Shown piece by piece: positions 10,528 to 20,215 of a stretch of DNA of 64,000 nucleotides. Both the position numbers and the translations under genes were made by a program. Under the pieces are notes generated by a model. It was given only the letters and a program-made list of their open reading frames with translations, did not search any database and had not been told where the DNA came from. This DNA comes from Rhabdophis nuchalis (lineage: Eukaryota; Chordata; Lepidosauria; Squamata; Natricidae), in NCBI GenBank assembly GCA_039707465.1, contig CM077643.1, positions 44,954,605 through 45,018,604 on the forward strand. The letters are read 5' to 3'. Position 1 is the first letter of the stretch, and the number at the start of each line of letters is the position of its first letter.

Positions 10528-11823
10528 CCGCCCTCCAACGGCGACGGATGGGTCCCTGACTCGTCCGCCGCTTTGTCCTTTTTTTCTGCCCCCCCAACGG
10601 GGGCGAGACGCCCCATCTTGGGGGTCTCCCGTAGGGTTGGCTTGCTGGGGACGCCCCCTTCCCACGGCGGTGGGAAAGCGACCCTTGTCTTCAGCCTAGG
10701 TGAGGAAAGGCTGGCTGCGGGGGGGAGACGCCTGTCTCCACCTTCGCCAATGGAGAACGGAAAAGCTGCTTAATTGTGAAGTGAGCCAGACGTCAGGGTC
10801 GGAAGGCTCTCCCGAGGCTCGGCTGCAAGGAGAAGAGTGAGTGTGTTTTTATCTTCTATTTTATCTCCGATGGCAGCGTTGGATTAAAAAGCTTGGAGGG
10901 GTGTGTTTTTTTCTTTAAACCCCCCCTCGGATTTAAAGCGGCGCTTTGAAATGGGGCATATGTCTAGGATGGACTTCGAAAGGATGTCATATTTTTTAAG
11001 ATTTCAGAATATTTCTGAAGAATCTGGTGAATGCCTGCCTGATCTTATGAGCACAATTTTAGCAGACTATTTACATAAACCTAAAGATGAAATCAGGGGG
11101 GACATTGACCTAGTCTACAGAATAAACTCAGCATATGCCAGGATAAATGAAGTACCCAGAGAGATACACATTAAATTTGTTAGAAGGTCAACCAGAGAGG
11201 GAATTTTGAGGGCGCAGAGAGGGGGTCCTTTAATTTACCAACAAAAGGTTGTCGTTATCTTGAAGCAGGTCCCAAAAAAAATCAGAGAAATGAGAAGGAA
11301 ATTTTCCTTCTTATCTAAAAAATTGTTTGATCACGGGATCTGGTTCAAGTGGGCGATGCCCGAAGGGATGCTGGTGTTCTGGGAAGGAGGAAGAGTGAAA
11401 ATTAAAACAGTTGTTGAGGCGGAAGCCTTTCTTAAAAAACATTCCTCTGTCCTGGGCGAAGATCCAGGGGGGGCGGAGGGGGCCACGGCCCCGCCGACGG
11501 GGGATCAGGCAGGAGAAAAAGAAGATACAATTGCCAAAAGACTTAGATCAAAAAAATGATTTTGCTTGCTTTTCTTTTTTCTTACTAACTTTTTTTTTCT
11601 ATTCTCTTTGTACCAGGATGTTTGTACATGTCTGCCATCTCAGAATTGGAAATGTAATATGTATACACTTGTCTTTATCTTGTAGTACTTTTTTTTGATA
11701 AATTTGTTTACTATTGTTTTATTATGTAGCCAAGGACTCTGACGCAAAGGCTCTCAAAATGTTTCTGTAACCCTTACCCCACCCTTTAGAAAATTGTTAA
11801 AACTCAATAAAACTTTTTCAAAA
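10528..11823 (+). mobile_element. Half-L1 (ORF1-only, HAL1-like) retrotransposon, apparently full length
   Basis: A 1,296-bp unit flanked by a perfect 14-bp duplication TCAAAATGCTGCTT (10514-10527 and 11824-11837). It has a GC-rich 5'UTR-like leader (10528-10950), one ORF1 frame, then about 260 bp of 3'UTR ending in AATAAAACTTTTTCAAAA. There is no ORF2 and no room for one. The insertion splits an L2 codon run exactly at the duplication. A second, 5'-truncated copy with the same ORF1-to-3'UTR junction is at 22,167-22,489, so this is a replicated family and not a single deletion event. Confidence 0.85.
10951..11559 (+). CDS. L1 ORF1-type RNA-binding protein (half-L1 element)
   Basis: 202 codons from the ATG at 10951. 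The frame is open to 10903 upstream but has no earlier ATG there. Residues ~12-100 resemble the RRM-like domain of L1 ORF1p (FLRFQNI start, then a VYRINSAYARINEVPREIHI segment in place of the usual HRV..PR..IV). Residues ~100-175 resemble the ORF1p C-terminal domain (RRSTREGILRAQRGG, then FDHGIWFKWAMPEGMLVFW and VEAEAFLKKH). No coiled coil precedes the RRM, so it is shorter than usual ORF1p. In L1, ORF1p binds element RNA and acts as a chaperone. The frame is intact, which suggests a fairly young copy or past selection on ORF1. There is no ORF2 to supply reverse transcriptase, so mobilisation must have been in trans. Confidence 0.85.
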   Translation: MGHMSRMDFERMSYFLRFQNISEESGECLPDLMSTILADYLHKPKDEIRGDIDLVYRINSAYARINEVPREIHIKFVRRSTREGILRAQRGGPLIYQQKVVVILKQVPKKIREMRRKFSFLSKKLFDHGIWFKWAMPEGMLVFWEGGRVKIKTVVEAEAFLKKHSSVLGEDPGGAEGATAPPTGDQAGEKEDTIAKRLRSKK

Positions 11824-11999
11824 TCAAAATGCTGCTTATTATTTTTAAAGTCCATCATAGTATTGGGGGTGGGGAGCGGCATTTACAGGACCATCAATCT
11901 CCCTTCTCTCAGGAAATGGGCCTTCTTTGTTGCTCTTATTGAAAGAGCTTACATCTCCAAATCTATTAGGTTTTGAAAAGCTTGGCTCTTCCCATGGGT

Positions 12000-12190
12000 A
12001 TTATGTTAACCTGTTGAGTGAGTCCAACTCTTGACATATATATTTTTAACAGAGATGTTTTATGGAAAAGAATACTAGTTCTCAATTGCTATTTATTTTG
12101 CTTCCATCTTCCATCTTGGGTTTAAATTTGGGGTAAACTGCCTAAACTTGCAGTATTTTGATTTGGGCAGCCATATAATTAGAAGCATAC
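12000..12190. other. No recognised feature
   Basis: Degraded sequence following the L2 remnant; nothing assignable. Confidence 0.4.
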
Positions 12191-12345
12191 ATATTTTTTT
12201 TAATGACCTGTAATCCCTTTATTTGTGACAAAGTCCAGATGGATGCCTTTCCTAATGCTTATATTTTCTCTTTGTGTCCCGATAGAGAAACACCTGTCGC
12301 TGCCTAGGATTGAACTCTCAACTTTCCGAGAGGTAGGCCAGTGTC
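12191..12345 (-). repeat. tRNA-derived SINE, inverted copy
   Basis: Reverse complement of the family at 471-705. T-rich tail near 12,193-12,202, the CTTTATT..ACCTGTAATCC end, and an inverted B-box-like CCTAGGATTGAACTCTC near 12,303. Confidence 0.7.
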
Positions 12346-12349
12346 TTCT

Positions 12350-12848
12350 AATGCAGAAATACTATCTAAATTCTAAATTTCAGGTAGCAGTAAAGCCTGT
12401 GCAAGGCAGATCCACACCAGAACATGAGTCCAAGGAATATCTTAATTCAAAATTGTTGAGAGATCCAGCAAGTTATTTTGTTGAACTTTCCATTCCACTT
12501 GCAAGTCATCAAGTCATAAAATCAAAAGGGCTTCTATTCTATGGTCAGGCAGAAAGCCAGATTGAAATAGATATCAGCAATTAGTGTCTTCCAGCACTCC
12601 TAGCATGATGTGGGGGGAAAAGTACTTCCTTTTGTTATTTGGAAACTTTTTTCTGTCTGCTTCTTTGGTTGATTCCAAATTCAAGTGGGAACAGAAGAAT
12701 CTGTCCTAGGCAATTAAGACTTTACATATGTAGTTTGTTTCACGCTGAAGCTATCCATTCACAAAACCAGTATCTTCCCTGTTTAATCAAAACATAATAT
12801 AGACTGAAGCATTGTTGACTTTTCAGTAAATGCTTTGCAGAGGATATG
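12350..12848. other. No recognised feature
   Basis: Unique-looking AT-rich sequence. The short open frames are without family resemblance. Confidence 0.4.
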
Positions 12849-12856
12849 GACTGAGT

Positions 12857-13290
12857 CAGTGGTGGGATTCAAATAATTTAACAACTGGCTCCCTGCCCTA
12901 ATGACCAGCTGGGTAGGTGGGGATCAGTTGTCATGTTATTTTTATTTATATTTCATTGTAATTTTTACAATGACAATAAAGATTATTATTATTATTATGT
13001 GACTGGGTGGGCATGGCCAACTCAATGTCACTCACGGCAATGGGCACTTCACCTTAGCTGTTACAATGTAATAAGGGTTAACCGGAGAGGCAGTTCCTGT
13101 AAGGAGGGCAATAAAGACTAGTCTAGAAACAACACCAGAATGTTTCCTTCCTGCCTTCTTTACAGAATTAGCCCTTTAAAGTGGGATAAAACAAAAGGAG
13201 ATTTCTTCCAACAACCGGTTCTACCAACTGCTTAGAAAGTTAACAACCGGTTCTCCCGAATAGGTGTGAACTGACTGAATCCAACCACTG
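12857..13290. mobile_element. hAT non-autonomous element
   Basis: Starts CAGTGGTGGGATTCAAAT and ends TGAATCCAACCACTG. Perfect 8-bp duplications GACTGAGT lie at 12849-12856 and 13291-13298. Inside, at about 12,935-13,000, is a short AT-rich LINE-tail-like segment with (ATT)n that its relative at 49,326-49,695 lacks, so it is probably a secondary insertion. Confidence 0.95.
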
Positions 13291-13299
13291 GACTGAGTA

Positions 13300-13848
13300 C
13301 AACAATGCAACTGCTCTGTTTTTTTAATCCAATCTGGCAATGGAGCCTTAAGATAAACATTTACTATTTTTGGGAAATTGCCCTCCATTATAGATGTACT
13401 TATCTGCAATCCCAAAATGCAGACATTCTGCTAAATGATAGAAAAGAGCTACTGAAAGTCTTAAAACTTTGCCTCCAACTATTGCATGTCTGGATTTTTT
13501 CTGCCCAGATGTGGTTGCCCTGCCTCTAAGAAGACAGTTAAACAGGAACAACATTTATGACAGTCCTTCCCTTGGAGCTTGACTTTTTGAGTTTTGAGTC
13601 TTGGCATAGTGCTGTCTCTGGGACCTAAAAAGGGCAATAGCAACATAATTCTTTAAAGCAAATGTAAGAAATTGGGTAAATCTGTGGTAGGTTATTGAAT
13701 CTAACATTTTTGCAAAGAATATGGATTTACCTAAAAATTGATTTTTGCAAATGCTAAAACTGCCTCTGAATATAACTTACTATCCAGCATTTTTTCCCCT
13801 CCTCTATTTTAATGACTGGTAACACTGATTCTTCTGTCAGGTTTCTTG
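13300..13848. other. No recognised feature
   Basis: No repeat or exon signature could be assigned. Confidence 0.4.
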
Positions 13849-13849
13849 A

Positions 13850-14587
13850 CATAAAGCCAGTCTGGAGCTCTGGACCAAGCCCACCCTCTCCATACTTCAT
13901 CTGGGTGCCATCATCAACTCGAAGGCCTGCAAGGTGTTTCTTTCGCAGGAGCGCATCTGCAGCATTGTGAAGTTGGTGGGCTTGGTTCAGAGCTCCAGAC
14001 TGGTCCCGCTCGTGACCCTCTCACAGCTATTGGGGAAGCTGATCTCGTGCATAGCCATAGTTCCCTGGGCCCGCCTGCATGCACGGGAACTACAATGGTT
14101 CCTGCTTCCGTTCCAGCGACGCAAGATCAGCAACTCCAGGCGGCAGGTGGCTGTTCCACCCTCAGTAATTCGATCCCTCAGATGGTGGAGGTCGCCCGCC
14201 CTGCAAGAGGGGTCACCCTTCAAGGAGCCCGACCGCGTCACCATCACGACAGATGCCAGTCTTTACGGCTGGGGGGCTCATCTACAGCACCATGTGGCCC
14301 AGGGCAGATGGTCTCAACGGGAGCTCGCCCACAACATCAACTGGCTGGAGCTCCGGGCAGCCAGGCTGGCTCTGCGGCATTTCGGCAATCTCGTAGAAGG
14401 GTCCCATGTCCTTCTACTGACGGACAACATCGCCACACGAGCATACATGAACCACCAGGGTGGCACACAGTCAAGAGCGCTCATGACGGAGGCGGAGGCT
14501 CTGGGCAGGTGGGCGGAGAGGCATCTCCTGTCCCTGAGAGCGGACCACATTGCGGGCGAGGAGAAACCATTACCAGATTGTTGCTAG
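13850..14587 (+). mobile_element. DIRS-like retrotransposon fragment (RT end and RNase H)
   Basis: Open frame from 13850 to the stop at 14587. It starts with HLGAIINSKACKVFLS (RT thumb region), then LSQLLGKLISCIAIVPWARL. An RNase H-like domain follows with TITTDASLYGWGAHL, RELAHNINWLELRAARLAL, LLLTDNIATRAYMNHQGGT and a LRADHIAGE segment. This order and these motifs are typical of DIRS/Ngaro elements, which integrate with a tyrosine recombinase. Both ends are truncated: no recombinase, methylase-like domain or terminal repeats remain. The frame has stayed open for about 245 codons. It is an element fragment, not a host gene. Confidence 0.85.
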
Positions 14588-14659
14588 CAAACAGTATGGA
14601 TAGTTCTACAAAATCAAAGTTGAGTTCAACTTAAGGCAGTCTTTTCTTAAAGAGCAAGA

Positions 14660-14998
14660 AATTGAACTTGGTAAGACCCTGAGCTTGTCAACCAGAAGGT
14701 CGGCAGTTCAGTGGTTTGAATACCTAGTGCTGCATAATGGAGTGAGCTCCCGTTACTTGTCCCAGCTTCTGCCAACCTAGCAGTTCGAAAGCATGTAAAA
14801 ATGCAAGTAGAAAAATAGGAACCACCGTTGGTGGGAAGGTAACAGTGTTCCGTGCGCCTTCGGTGTTTAGTCATGCCGGCCACATGACCATAGAGACGTC
14901 TTCGGACAGCGCTGGCTCTTCGGCTTTGAAACGGAGCTCAGCACCACCTCCTAGAGTCCGGAATGACTAGTGCATATGTGCGAGGGGAACCTTTACCT
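14660..14998 (+). repeat. tRNA-derived SINE (~340 bp family)
   Basis: The 5' tRNA-like part has CTGAGCTTGTC and GGCAGTTCAGTGGTTTGAAT. The body runs through CCAGCTTCTGCCAACCTAG and CATGACCATAGAGACGTC to the GGGGAACCTTTACC end. Further members are at 16.5, 48.0, 50.8 and 54.7 kb. Confidence 0.85.
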
Positions 14999-15004
14999 AT
15001 AAGG

Positions 15005-15560
15005 ACATACTATTTGTGATTTAACAAAACAAGCACCCTACTTTCCATAGGACACATGTACACCAATATGGCAGATGATTCAGCTAAGCAACTGAGAACC
15101 ATCTTCCTTTAAGGCATCCCCCCCTCTCCCAATACACACACCACCACAACAGATTTTGCACTACGATAGAGAGCAGGTGTCTGGCTCCTCAGCTGAGCAG
15201 ACAGAATCAAACTAGGAATAGAGCACAATGGGAGGAAGTGGCATTAGAACAATATGGCAAGGCGGAAGTGGCAGCTGTGGAGACAGTCCTCGCAGCTACT
15301 TCTCTGCACCATGCCTCATGTAGGCTCCAGCTCAAACCACAGAATCTGCTCTTCAGACTGCTAGCCAAGGGAGCAGGAGGGAAATCATTGGTGTTTGCTT
15401 CTTTCTCCAACAGAATTTGAGCAATGCCCCTTCCTGCAATACCGAAGACCCAGATTGGCACTTCTAGATTGAAGCTAGCCATTTCTTCTTTAGCACAAGG
15501 GTGAACAATTACTTCTTGGCCCTAATTGTGAATTCTTAAAAGGTTGTAAGATGTGATGTA
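15005..15560. other. No recognised feature
   Basis: Mixed sequence with a C-rich patch near 15,120. Nothing assignable. Confidence 0.4.
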
Positions 15561-15564
15561 CAAT

Positions 15565-16442
15565 ACAATACAATAGCAGAAGGGACCTTGTAGGTCTTCT
15601 AGTCCAACCCCCTGCGTGGGCAGGAACCTTATACCATTTCCGACAAATGGCTATCTAACATCTTCTTAAAGACTTCCAGGGTTGGGGCATTCACAACCTC
15701 TGGAGGCAAGCTGTTCCAGAGGTTAATTGTTCTAACTGTCAGGAAATTTCTCCTTAGTTCTAAGTTGCTTCTCTCCTTGATTAGTTTCCACCCATTGCTT
15801 CTTGTCCTGCCCCCAGGTGCCTTGGAGAATAGTTTGACTCCCTCTTCTTTGTGGCACCCTCTGAGATATCGGAACACTGCTATCATGTCTCCCCTGGTCC
15901 TTCTCTTCATCAAACTAGACATACCCAGCTCCTGCAACCGTTCTTCATATGTTTTAGTCTCCAGTCCCCTAATCATCTTGGTTGCTCTTCCCTGCACTCT
16001 TTCCAGAGTCTCCACGTCTTTTCTACATCGTGGCGACCAAAACTGTATGCAGTATTCCAAGTGTGGCCTTACCAAGGCATTATAAAGTGGTATTAACACT
16101 TCACGTAATCTAGATTCTATCCCTCTGTTTATGCAGCCTAGAACTGTGTTGGCTTTTTTGGCAGCTGTTGCACACTGCTGGCTCATATTTAAATGGTTGT
16201 CCACTAAGATTCCTAGATCCCTCTCACAGTTGCTACTATTGAGCAAGGTACCACCTATACTGTACTTGTGCATTTTGTTTTTCTTGCCTAAATGTAGAAC
16301 CTTACTCTTTTCACAATTGAATTTCATTTTATTAGATAGTGCCCAATGTTCAAGTTTGTCTAGATCCTTCTGTATCTTAAGCCTATCTTCTGGAGTGTTG
16401 GCTATTCCTGCCAGCTTGGTGTCATCTGCAAATTTGATGAGT
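15565..16442 (-). mobile_element. CR1 LINE, 3' part of ORF2 and 3' end
   Basis: The minus-strand frame from about 16,440 to 15,629 starts at KFADDTKLAGIANT (the ADD catalytic motif of the reverse transcriptase) and runs through SKVLHLGKKNK, RDLGILVDNHLN, LVRPHLEYCIQFW and LWNSLPPEVV to the stop, then the short CR1 3' end. It is 5'-truncated and nearly intact over this part. Confidence 0.95.
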
Positions 16443-16499
16443 GATGTGAGAAAACACATTCTCACAAAGTTTTCAGGGCTGTGTAAAATATTGTCAAGG

Positions 16500-16837
16500 G
16501 GCATGGTGTCTCAGTGGCTAAGACACTGAGCTTGGCAATCAGAAAGGTCGGCAGTTCAGATCCCCAGTGCCACGTAATGGAGTGAGCTCCCGTTCCTTGT
16601 CCCAGCTTCTGCCAACCTAGCAGTTCGAAAGCATGTAAAAATGCAAGTAGAAAAATAGGGGATACCTTGGCTCTGTGTTCTGTGCGCCTTTGCGCTTAAT
16701 CATGCCAGGCACATGACCATGGAGACGTCATCAGAGAGTGCTGGCTCTTCAGACTTGAAACGGAGATGACCCCCCTCCCCTAGAGTCGGGAACAACTAGT
16801 ACATACTGTATGTGCAAGGGGAACCTTTACCTTTACA
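16500..16837 (+). repeat. tRNA-derived SINE (~340 bp family)
   Basis: Begins GGCATGGTGTCTCAGTGGC, with the B-box region AAGGTCGGCAGTTCAGATCC, and ends GGGGAACCTTTACCTTTAC. It follows closely after the CR1 copy. Confidence 0.85.
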
Positions 16838-17065
16838 ATCTTGTGATTTAACTGGGTGCTGTGGCATCTGAAGACCTGCAATGGGTAAAACAAATCTTAG
16901 CTAGCAATTCTTGGTTCAAATTTATAATTCTTCCATCCCTGACAAATTAGTTTTCTTACTTAATATGGATTGTTTCCAAAGTTCAGTGGTTTATTTAGCG
17001 TATGGCAAAATACATGGACTTAGAGTAGTTCAAATGTTAATGTCCAGTCCACCCAGCCATTCAAG

Positions 17066-17140
17066 GACAGGGTGGTTCAGTGATAAAGAATATGTTTTAC
17101 ATATAAAAGATCTTTGGTTCAATCTCAAATGCCGCATCTG
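17066..17140 (+). repeat. Possible tRNA-derived SINE head
   Basis: GGTGGTTCAGTGATAAAGAA and GGTTCAATCTC are spaced like tRNA A and B boxes. The body is not recognisable, and no tRNA fold was found. Confidence 0.35.
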
Positions 17141-17144
17141 GAGA

Positions 17145-17640
17145 ACTCTACAATCAGAGTTGCTAGATGCTATTAGTCAGAAATGGACCTAATATTTACA
17201 GGAAGTAGTGATGGGCAATTCCATTTTCTCCCCAAATACTGTTACTTAGCCAGTACCTGGCAGGATACAGAAGAATTTTTAAAAAAAGCCATACTGGATC
17301 AGAATTACCATGGAAAAACTAGATGCTTATGAAATATCCACAGTGGACTATGAAGACACAATTTCTCAACAATGGATGTTCAGTGAATATTGTCAACCTT
17401 CCCCCTGTTCCTATCCAACATAAGTACATCATTACCCTTCAAATCTATCCTCCTCTACTGGGCCTTGGGAGAATGTGGTAAATCAAGGCTGCTTCTCATT
17501 TGAAAGACCTTTATTCAGGGGGCCTTCCAATTGCACGTGGCCTAAAATTCTCTGGAGGTCTTCTAAGTTAAATTTCCTGCCCAGGATAGGAGATCATATT
17601 GAACCCTGGAAAAATGGATGTCCAATCTTTTCTTGAAGGC
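17145..17640. other. No recognised feature
   Basis: No assignable repeat or exon. Confidence 0.4.
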
Positions 17641-17650
17641 TTCCAATGAA

Positions 17651-17712
17651 GGATGCTGGCTGGGGAACTCTGGGAGTTGAAGTCCACCAGCCAACTTTGC
17701 AGACCCCTGGGC
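17651..17712. mobile_element. Half of a palindromic hAT element
   Basis: Contains GCTGGCTGGGGAACTCTGGG through to AACTTTGCAGACCCCTG, the right half of the palindromic family seen whole at 29,632-29,766. The left half is missing and no duplication is found. Confidence 0.65.
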
Positions 17713-17789
17713 TATGGCAATCCCTACAGCCTGAAACTGATGATGATCGGGAGGCCCATGCTGAAATTGAAAGTGAAACTTGCTGTTTT

Positions 17790-18227
17790 CTGCACAGGCA
17801 AATTGCTGGGAGGCAGAGGCAGATTTTTTTTCTTGTGCTAATCAGGCTGTTTGCTGGAGGGAAGTCAATAACTATAAATGCCTATAGAATGTTCAAATTA
17901 TTAGACTTATTTGTTAAAGACTGCTTACTATTGTTCTAGACAACAAAATGAAGAAGCTTTTTAAAATAAATGCTATATCTGAAGAGGCCCAGTGCTATTG
18001 TATCTTCTTTTAAATAGCAGAGAATAACTTCCAGAAAACCACATCAATTTTAGCAGCATCTGTAAAAGTATAATCTGAAATGTAACACCACAAACTGTGT
18101 ATATCATCTGTACTATTTGCTGTTTGTTGCAAGGAGGCAAATTGCTGGGAGACAGAGGCAGATTTTTCTCCCTTGTTTTCCTCCCCAAGGTGCGTCTTAC
18201 ACTTTGGAGCGTCTTATGCTTCAAAAA
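17790..18227. other. Remnants of a mariner-type element interior
   Basis: The segment CAAATTGCTGGGA(G)GCAGAGGCAGATTTTT occurs twice (about 17,800 and 18,137), and the second is followed by GCGTCTTACACTTTGGAGCG, resembling the 'GTATAAGACGC' end of the element at 39.66 kb. Boundaries cannot be fixed. Confidence 0.4.
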
Positions 18228-18425
18228 ATAAATCTAATCTACTTCTCCCTGTGACAGCCCCTCAAGTACTGGAAGATAGCTATCCTATTACCCTAATCCT
18301 TCTCTTTGTTAGGCTAGACCAGTGGTCAGCAAACCGCGGCTCGCGAGCCACAAGCAGCTCTTTGGCCACTCAAGTGTAGCTCTTCCTCTACCCAGCCATG
18401 GGCAGACTCCATCTGTTGCATAGGC

Positions 18426-18531
18426 CAGTGGTGGGCAAACTCATTAGTCAACAGAGCCAAATATCAACAATACCACGATTGAAATTTCTTTTGTGTGGCC
18501 TGTTTTGCGAACCGCGGTTTGCTGACCACTG
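18426..18531. mobile_element. Small hAT element nested inside a related hAT
   Basis: 106 bp, starting CAGTGGTGGGCAAACTCAT and ending CGGTTTGCTGACCACTG. Perfect 8-bp duplications GCATAGGC lie at 18418-18425 and 18532-18539. Its two ends match the right and left ends of the surrounding element in opposite orientation, so it is an internally deleted relative that landed inverted. Confidence 0.95.
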
Positions 18532-18872
18532 GCATAGGCGGTGGCTGCTGCCCCTGAGCCATGCGACGCGCAGCTCCTGCCGTCTGAGCTCGCCCGGCAG
18601 GCGCGTCCGGCAGGACGGCCAGGCGCGTTTCCACCAGCTCCCTCTGATGGCCACCACGGCGCACTTTCCGGGGCTGCCCACTACAAGGGCTGGGAGGGAG
18701 GTGGGCGTGCAGCAGCCAGATGGCCTCAGTGGCGCTTAAGGTAGCTGCAGCCTCGGGCACTCCCCCCGCCCACCTGTCTGCCCGCTTGCTGCGGGAGGAG
18801 GCAGTCGTAGCCTCCCCAGCCGACATGTTGGATCCTCTGCTGCTTCCCGGGGAGGCGGGAGGGAGCGACTGA

Positions 18873-19044
18873 CAGACAGAGACAGACAGACAGAGACAGA
18901 CAGAGATAGAGAGAGACAGAGGGGGAGGGAGGGAGAGACAGCGAGAAACACAGAAAGGGAGAGAGGGAATCAGAGAGAGAGACAGACAGACAGACACACA
19001 CACATACAGAGTGACAGAGATGGGTGGAGGGAGGAGAGAGACAG

Positions 19045-19079
<35 letters not shown>

Positions 19080-19160
19080 AAAAGAGAGAAAGAGAAAGAA
19101 AGAAAAATAGAAAGAAAAAGAAAGTGGGAGAGAGAGAGAAAGAAAGAAAGAAAGAACTTA
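18873..19160. repeat. Purine-rich microsatellite (GACA/GA/GAAA)
   Basis: GACAGACA, GAGAGAGA and GAAAGAAA runs inside the hAT at 18320-19371. The minus-strand open frames here (serine/leucine/phenylalanine runs) are simple-repeat artefacts. Confidence 0.95.
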
Positions 19161-19644
19161 TGACCACAATTGAGCCCCAAATTTTGGTTGCTAAGCAAGA
19201 CCATCGTTAAGTGAGTTTCACCACATTTTCCAAGTTGGCCACGCCCACCCAGTCACATGACCACTGAGCCACTCCCACAAAACAGGCCACACCTTTTGGC
19301 TCTCAAAAGAAATTTCAATCATGGTACTGTTGATATTTGGCTCTCTTGACTAATGAGTTTGCCCACCACTGGGCTAGACATATCTAGTTTTCTCAACTGT
19401 TCATCATATGTTTGGTTTAACCTGTAGTACTCATCATCTTTTTTGTTCTTTGCACACTTTCTAGGCTTCAGCATTTTTTAAATCAAGATATGGACACAGT
19501 ATCCCAAGAGTGGCCTCACTACTTCAGTATGCAGCATTTTATCTCTTCTCCTAATCTTGATATTATCCCCTGGTTGATGCAGCCTAGGACTGCATTGGTT
19601 TTTTTGGTAGTTGCAACACACTGCTGGCTCATAACATCTCAAAA

Positions 19645-19985
19645 AGCAGAATAAGCATATTTCCCAGAATAAGTTCTTCTATTATGTCTAACTTCCTGTT
19701 TCCCAAGCCTGTAAAATCCTATTGCTTGATGTGGATCATATATTCAACAGCAGGATGCTGAGATAATACATTAGGAAAATATGCACTGAAGCTTATTTCC
19801 ATGGAGAACAAAATTTGAGGGGAAAAAGCTGAGGGATTTTTTTTTTTTAAGCAATGGTGATAGCTTCAATTCCTGGTTCTAATTACAAGAATTGCTATGA
19901 CCTTCCTTATTCTGGCATCTCCCAGCAATTATCCCATTATCCTGTCTAGCAAAGGCTGTCTCCAAACAAGTTCACAGTTATGATT
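19645..19985. other. No recognised feature
   Basis: AT-rich sequence downstream of the old CR1; nothing assignable. Confidence 0.4.
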
Positions 19986-19993
19986 TAGTAGAG

Positions 19994-20128
19994 CAGGGGT
20001 CTCCAACCTTTGCAACTTTAATTCTGAAGTCCTTCAGCTCCCAGAATTCTCCAGCCAGCTTTGCTGGCTGGAGAATTCTGGGAGCTGAAGTCCTTCAGAC
20101 TTAAAGTTGCAAAGGTTGGAGACCCCTG
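19994..20128. mobile_element. Palindromic hAT element
   Basis: 135 bp, almost a perfect palindrome: ends CAGGGGTCTCCAACCTTTGC and its complement, centre CCAGCCAGCTTTGCTGGCTGG. Duplications TAGTAGAG lie at 19986-19993 and 20129-20136. Confidence 0.98.
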
Positions 20129-20215
20129 TAGTAGAGTTCTCACTCAAGGCACAAAGGACAGGCTCAAATGATCTTACTTTGTACACATGATGCGAAGACC
20201 TAGTTCTCTGTAGAA

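Larger units (their letters stand above)
9300..11990 (+). mobile_element. Old L2-clade LINE reverse transcriptase, interrupted twice
   Basis: Decayed plus-strand coding sequence. Around 9,330-9,600 are the L2-type segments LLKKPSLESTI, LQLQKDFEEIDYFDPFQLGF and the HSTE-like 'SPDSSTK'. Around 9,890-9,940 is LNSSKTERLYIL. At 10,345-10,510 is LVALHLDYCNIPYIGMPLK and then FWVQFKM. The last block resumes after the 10,528-11,823 insertion as LLIIFKVHHSIG, matching FWVRFKVLTTIFKALHGSG in younger copies. Multiple frameshifts and stops mark it as dead. A hAT (9951-10162) and a half-L1 (10528-11823) are nested in it. Confidence 0.85.
18320..19371. mobile_element. hAT non-autonomous element, 1,052 bp, nested in CR1
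   Basis: Left end CAGTGGTCAGCAAACCGCGG, right end GAGTTTGCCCACCACTG. Perfect 8-bp duplications GGCTAGAC lie at 18312-18319 and 19372-19379. The interior holds a GC-rich stretch, a long purine-rich microsatellite (about 18,873-19,160), and a right part (ATTTTGGTTGCTAAGCAAGA and onward) shared with 30,084-30,541. A smaller relative is inserted at 18426-18531. Confidence 0.95.
18228..19640 (-). mobile_element. Old CR1 LINE fragment, interrupted by hAT
   Basis: The flanks 18,230-18,311 and 19,380-19,640 align with adjacent stretches of the minus-strand CR1 copies (for example the CAACTGTTCATCATATGTTT and GCAGCCTAGGACTGCATTGG regions). They join across a 1,052-bp hAT. It is much more diverged than the CR1 at 15.6 or 59.1 kb. 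Confidence 0.8.

Noticed and set aside
18464..19204. Minus-strand 246-codon leucine/serine-rich protein
   Set aside because: It is the translation of a purine/pyrimidine microsatellite inside a hAT element.
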